NCBI GenBank assembly: GCA_015228895.1
Contig: JADGCR010000079.1
Coordinates: 1-9,154, forward strand
Length of the DNA: 9,154 nucleotides
From: Magnetococcales bacterium
Lineage (GTDB): Bacteria; Pseudomonadota; Magnetococcia; Magnetococcales; Magnetaquicoccaceae
Direction of reading: 5' to 3'
The notes below the pieces were generated by a model. That model ran no database searches and was not told where the DNA came from. It was given only the letters and a program-made list of their open reading frames with translations. Within the stretch, counting starts at the first letter, position 1, and each line of letters opens with the position of its first letter. Of the stretch, positions 6,536 through 9,154 are shown in pieces. Made by a program: the position numbers and the translations under genes.

Positions 6536-7441
6536 TTATTGATGAATGCCAAGAATCTCGCGAATCTTCTTCTTGAATTTCTGCTCTCCTCCCTGCCAAT
6601 ACATCTCCCGCGCGTTGAGGAAGATGATCTCTCCCTTGAGGTCCACGATGACAGCCCCAAACAGACTTTTCTTGGGCTGATTGTCGTTGTTGACGATGCG
6701 GATGCCCGGGGTTTCGAGTTTGAATTCATGGTCCTTCTGGACCAGGATATTGGGTCGGTGACCATGGACAACCGTGTGGATATCCATGGCCTTCAGCAAT
6801 TTGCTGATCTTGACCCCCTGGGTTTCCCCATCGAAGCAGGGCTGTTGATAATAGTGTCTGGCCTGTTTGATGTTGCCCATCAACACCTTGCCCTCATCGG
6901 TCTTGAACAGGGCGTGGCGTCCTTCATAGAAGGCTTTGCGCACCCGTTCGTTGAAGCGGTTCAGACCATTTTTCTCCTTCTTGATCTGATGGAGGAATTT
7001 CAATAAATGGCCGGTTGGATAGCCATGGAGAAACAGGGTCTTGCCAAAGACATGCAGCAGATCCCGACTGCGAATGAACGCCAGCCGTTTTTCCCCTAAA
7101 TGGGAAAACGCCCCTTTTTCCGCCTGCTTGAGAATTTCCAGCTCGTGGTTGCCATTCAGGATCACCAGATCGCAACCCTTTGGAGCCGTGCGGGAGAGTT
7201 CCCGGAAATAGTCGAGCATTTCCGCCGAAGGGTCCCATTTGTTGAGCCAATCCCCGGTGTGGATCACCCGGATATCCCGAATGCCCTTGCGCCACGTTCC
7301 CTCCCGGTCGCACACCCCGACGATCTGGAGCGCGTACTTGACCGCGGTGATATCATTGTCCGTGTCCGACAGCACCACGACAAAACGTGGACCGTCAGGA
7401 TGTCCATGATGACCTTCATCCCCATTTTTCTTCATTTTCAT
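6536..7441 (-). CDS. Calcineurin-like metallophosphoesterase with altered motif I
   Basis: About 301 residues from ATG 7441; GTG 7468 (310 residues) and ATG 7435 are alternatives, and none has a clear ribosome binding site. Numbering here is from the GTG. Motifs in order: LSDTDND at 33-39 (D35), HTGDW at 70-74 (D73), NGNHE at 105-109 (N107, H108), LHGYP with H148, and VHGHRP at 234-239 (H235, H237). This is the two-metal phosphoesterase fold, nearest the PPP/ApaH side by its GDxxD-like and GNHE motifs. The normal first motif DxH reads DxD (D35, D37), so one metal-ligand His is replaced by Asp. The N-terminal extension is His- and Asp-rich (about 15-27) and of unknown role. It follows pdxA on the same strand by roughly 40-70 bases and is probably co-transcribed. 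No signal peptide is seen, so it is likely cytoplasmic. Substrate unknown; it is not an obvious ApaH orthologue. Confidence 0.82.
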   Translation of the reverse strand: MKMKKNGDEGHHGHPDGPRFVVVLSDTDNDITAVKYALQIVGVCDREGTWRKGIRDIRVIHTGDWLNKWDPSAEMLDYFRELSRTAPKGCDLVILNGNHELEILKQAEKGAFSHLGEKRLAFIRSRDLLHVFGKTLFLHGYPTGHLLKFLHQIKKEKNGLNRFNERVRKAFYEGRHALFKTDEGKVLMGNIKQARHYYQQPCFDGETQGVKISKLLKAMDIHTVVHGHRPNILVQKDHEFKLETPGIRIVNNDNQPKKSLFGAVIVDLKGEIIFLNAREMYWQGGEQKFKKKIREILGIHQ

Positions 7442-7508
7442 CTCGTCGCTGCCACAAATTCCACCCACAACCCGCAGATCATACCCGGTGTTGCATCTGG
7501 ATCGGCCA

Positions 7509-8525
7509 TCAACGATGGGCGGCCCGGTTCTGCGCGATCCCTTCGGCGGCCATCAGGGCGGCCACATAGGAACCCGGATCGGCGCTGCCCTGGCCGGCAA
7601 TGTCGTGGGCCGTGCCGTGATCCACGCTGGTGCGGACAATGGGAAGATTCAGGGTGATGTTGATGGAATTGCCAAACGCCAGCATCTTCAGGGGAATCAA
7701 CGCCTGATCGTGATACATGCAGATCACCGCGTCGTATCCGCTCCGGGCGCGGGAGTGGAACAAAGTGTCCGCCGGAACCGGACCCCGCACCAGATGGGCG
7801 GTGGCGAACTCCCGGCAAACCGGAGCGATGATCTCGATCTCTTCCCGGCCAAAGGCTCCTCCCTCCCCGGCGTGGGGATTCAGCCCCGCGACGGCGATGC
7901 GGGGTCGGGCGATGCCGAAATCCAATCGCATGGCATCCAGGGTGATCTGAATCACCTGGCGCAAACCCTCGCGAGTGAGCGATCCGGGCACCGACGCCAA
8001 CGATTGGTGAATCGTAGCGGGAACCACCCGCAAACCGTTGCCCGTCAACATCATCACCACATGTTCCACACCCAGAAGGTGCGCCAGCAGTTCGGTGTGA
8101 CCGGGAAAATCGAACCCCCCGCCATGCATCGACGCCTTGTGCAACGGCGGGGTCACCATGGCCGCGACCCGTCCGTCACGGGCCAAACGGGCGGCTGTCT
8201 CGACGCTCTCCACCACCGCGGCGGCATGCCTGGCATCGGGATGGCCAAAAGCGAACGAGGAGAGTTCCACCCTGGCCCCGGTGGGTAAAATCCCGAACTG
8301 CTCCGCAGGACAATCAGCGGCCTCCTCCAGGGAGGAGAATACCCTGAAGGAGACCTCCATCCCCAAATGGCGCGCCGTGTGCCGGTAAACCTCCGGGTCA
8401 CCAATGTGAATCAATCGGTATCGGGTGTTGATGCGCCAAGGGTGCGCCGCGAAAGCCTTGAGGACGATTTCAGGTCCAATCCCGGCAGGATCCCCCATGG
8501 TCACCGCTATAGATAACTTGTTCAT
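7509..8525 (-). CDS. pdxA: 4-hydroxythreonine-4-phosphate dehydrogenase PdxA
   Basis: A 338-residue protein (E. coli PdxA has 329), starting at ATG 8525. It oxidises 4-phosphohydroxy-L-threonine with NAD and, after decarboxylation, gives 3-amino-1-hydroxyacetone phosphate for pyridoxine 5'-phosphate synthesis in the cytoplasm. Hallmarks visible: TMGDPAGIGPE at 9-19, FPGHTE with substrate-site H143, the three metal-ligand histidines H173 (ATIH), H218 (GLNPHAGE) and H272 (MYHDQ), and TSVDHGTAHDIAGQG at 299-313. All are intact. The frame is open further upstream to 8684, but that part is the surA shadow. The start at 8525 is set by GGAG 5 bases before it (8531-8534 on the complement) and by the ATGA overlap with the surA stop. 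The surA-pdxA order matches E. coli. Confidence 0.97.
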   Translation of the reverse strand: MNKLSIAVTMGDPAGIGPEIVLKAFAAHPWRINTRYRLIHIGDPEVYRHTARHLGMEVSFRVFSSLEEAADCPAEQFGILPTGARVELSSFAFGHPDARHAAAVVESVETAARLARDGRVAAMVTPPLHKASMHGGGFDFPGHTELLAHLLGVEHVVMMLTGNGLRVVPATIHQSLASVPGSLTREGLRQVIQITLDAMRLDFGIARPRIAVAGLNPHAGEGGAFGREEIEIIAPVCREFATAHLVRGPVPADTLFHSRARSGYDAVICMYHDQALIPLKMLAFGNSINITLNLPIVRTSVDHGTAHDIAGQGSADPGSYVAALMAAEGIAQNRAAHR

Positions 8526-9154
8526 CGGTACTCCACATACGCTCGTTGACGAATATCCCGCAGCCACTGATTGTAACGGGCCTGCAATTTGACCTCCATC
8601 ACCCGCTCCTCCAACTCCTTGGTTTGAGCCTCCAATGAGTCCGGATCCAGGATCTTTCGGTCCTCCACCAAAATAAGATGCCAACCAAAGGGGGTGCGCA
8701 CCGGCTCGGAAATCTCACGGGGCTTCAAAGCGAACGCCACCTCCTCGAAGGGGGCCACCATCAAGCCGGGGCCGAACCACTTCAGATCACCACCCTCGCG
8801 GGCGGTCTCGTCCTGGGAATACTTCTTGGCCATTTGCGCGAAATCGGCGCCCGCCAGCAGCTCCTTGCGAATCGCCACCAGAGACTCCTTCGCCTGGGAC
8901 TCCTCCCTGGTCGAGGCGGAGGAAGGCACCTTGAACAGGATGTGACGCGCCTTGACCTTGACCTTTTCCGGTCCGGACGGACTCCCCTTGGCCGCGACGG
9001 CCGCCTTGCGCTTTTCCAACAACACCAGGATGTGAATCCCCTGATTGGTGCGCAACGGATTGGCGACCTCTCCCGTTTTCATGTTGAAGACCGCGGTCTC
9101 CAACTCCGGGAGCAGTTCCCCACGCTTGAACCAGCCGAGATCCCCACCCTCCAG
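8522..9154 (-). CDS. surA: SurA-like periplasmic peptidyl-prolyl isomerase (5' end outside window)
   Basis: The last 210 codons are visible; the frame runs off the window edge at 9154. The visible start, EGGDLGWFKRGELLPELE, is the second half of a parvulin (PpiC) domain, ending near visible residue 48. A second complete parvulin domain follows at about 67-167, beginning VKARHILF and containing YSQDETAREGGDLKWF and FGWHLI. A C-terminal helix with RYNQWLRDIR and a YVEYR end closes the protein as in SurA. SurA chaperones unfolded outer-membrane proteins in the periplasm; its signal peptide would be outside the window. Two tandem parvulin domains plus the overlapping pdxA gene make SurA much more likely than a single-domain PpiC or PpiD. 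A linker of about 18 residues rich in Ala, Lys, Gly and Pro separates the two domains. Confidence 0.9.
   Translation of the reverse strand: MEGGDLGWFKRGELLPELETAVFNMKTGEVANPLRTNQGIHILVLLEKRKAAVAAKGSPSGPEKVKVKARHILFKVPSSASTREESQAKESLVAIRKELLAGADFAQMAKKYSQDETAREGGDLKWFGPGLMVAPFEEVAFALKPREISEPVRTPFGWHLILVEDRKILDPDSLEAQTKELEERVMEVKLQARYNQWLRDIRQRAYVEYR

Noticed and set aside
7488..8288. 266-codon plus-strand open frame opposite pdxA
   Set aside because: It is antisense to pdxA, which is complete and has all catalytic residues.
8526..8684. Upstream extension of pdxA to an in-frame start at 8684
   Set aside because: The extra 53 residues are Gly-rich and overlap the surA C-terminus. The ATGA overlap, GGAG spacing and family N-terminus (MNKLSIAVTMGDPAG) all support 8525.

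Overview
The window is GC-rich bacterial DNA. It appears to come from a proteobacterium with dissimilatory sulfur metabolism (sulfur oxidation or sulfate reduction). Two things point there: a Qmo-type electron-transfer operon, the partner of APS reductase, and a surA-pdxA pair in the order seen in the E. coli lptD-surA-pdxA locus. The exact lineage cannot be fixed from this sequence alone; a sulfur-oxidising proteobacterium, possibly of the Magnetococcales type, is a guess.

Region 1 (1-3986, + strand) is the Qmo/Hdr operon. It holds the 3' end of qmoA, complete qmoB (HdrA-like flavoprotein with ferredoxin and MvhD-like domains), an HdrC-like double [4Fe-4S] protein and an HdrB-like double-CCG protein. 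A strong intrinsic terminator follows. The usual membrane subunit QmoC, an HdrC-HdrE fusion, is absent at its expected place and is replaced by separate soluble HdrC and HdrB proteins. A 12-bp perfect hairpin without a U-tract sits between qmoB and hdrC. The inferred job is electron transfer between APS reductase and a quinone or soluble carrier.

Region 2 (about 3987-6371, + strand) is a monocistronic gene for a NACHT-type STAND NTPase of about 750 residues. It has clear Walker A, Walker B, sensor and C-terminal NACHT-associated motifs. The flanks look more AT-rich than the neighbouring genes, so it may be an accessory, possibly defence-related, insertion. It contains a 30-bp perfect palindrome inside the coding sequence.

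Region 3 (9154-6536, - strand) reads surA-like (5' end outside the window), then pdxA (overlapping by ATGA), then a divergent metallophosphoesterase. It converges on the NACHT gene across a 164-bp gap. The surA product folds outer-membrane proteins and PdxA makes pyridoxal phosphate. The phosphoesterase has no assigned substrate and carries an altered first metal-binding motif.

No RNA genes, CRISPR arrays, insertion sequences or origins were seen, and no gene-free stretch exceeds about 200 bases.
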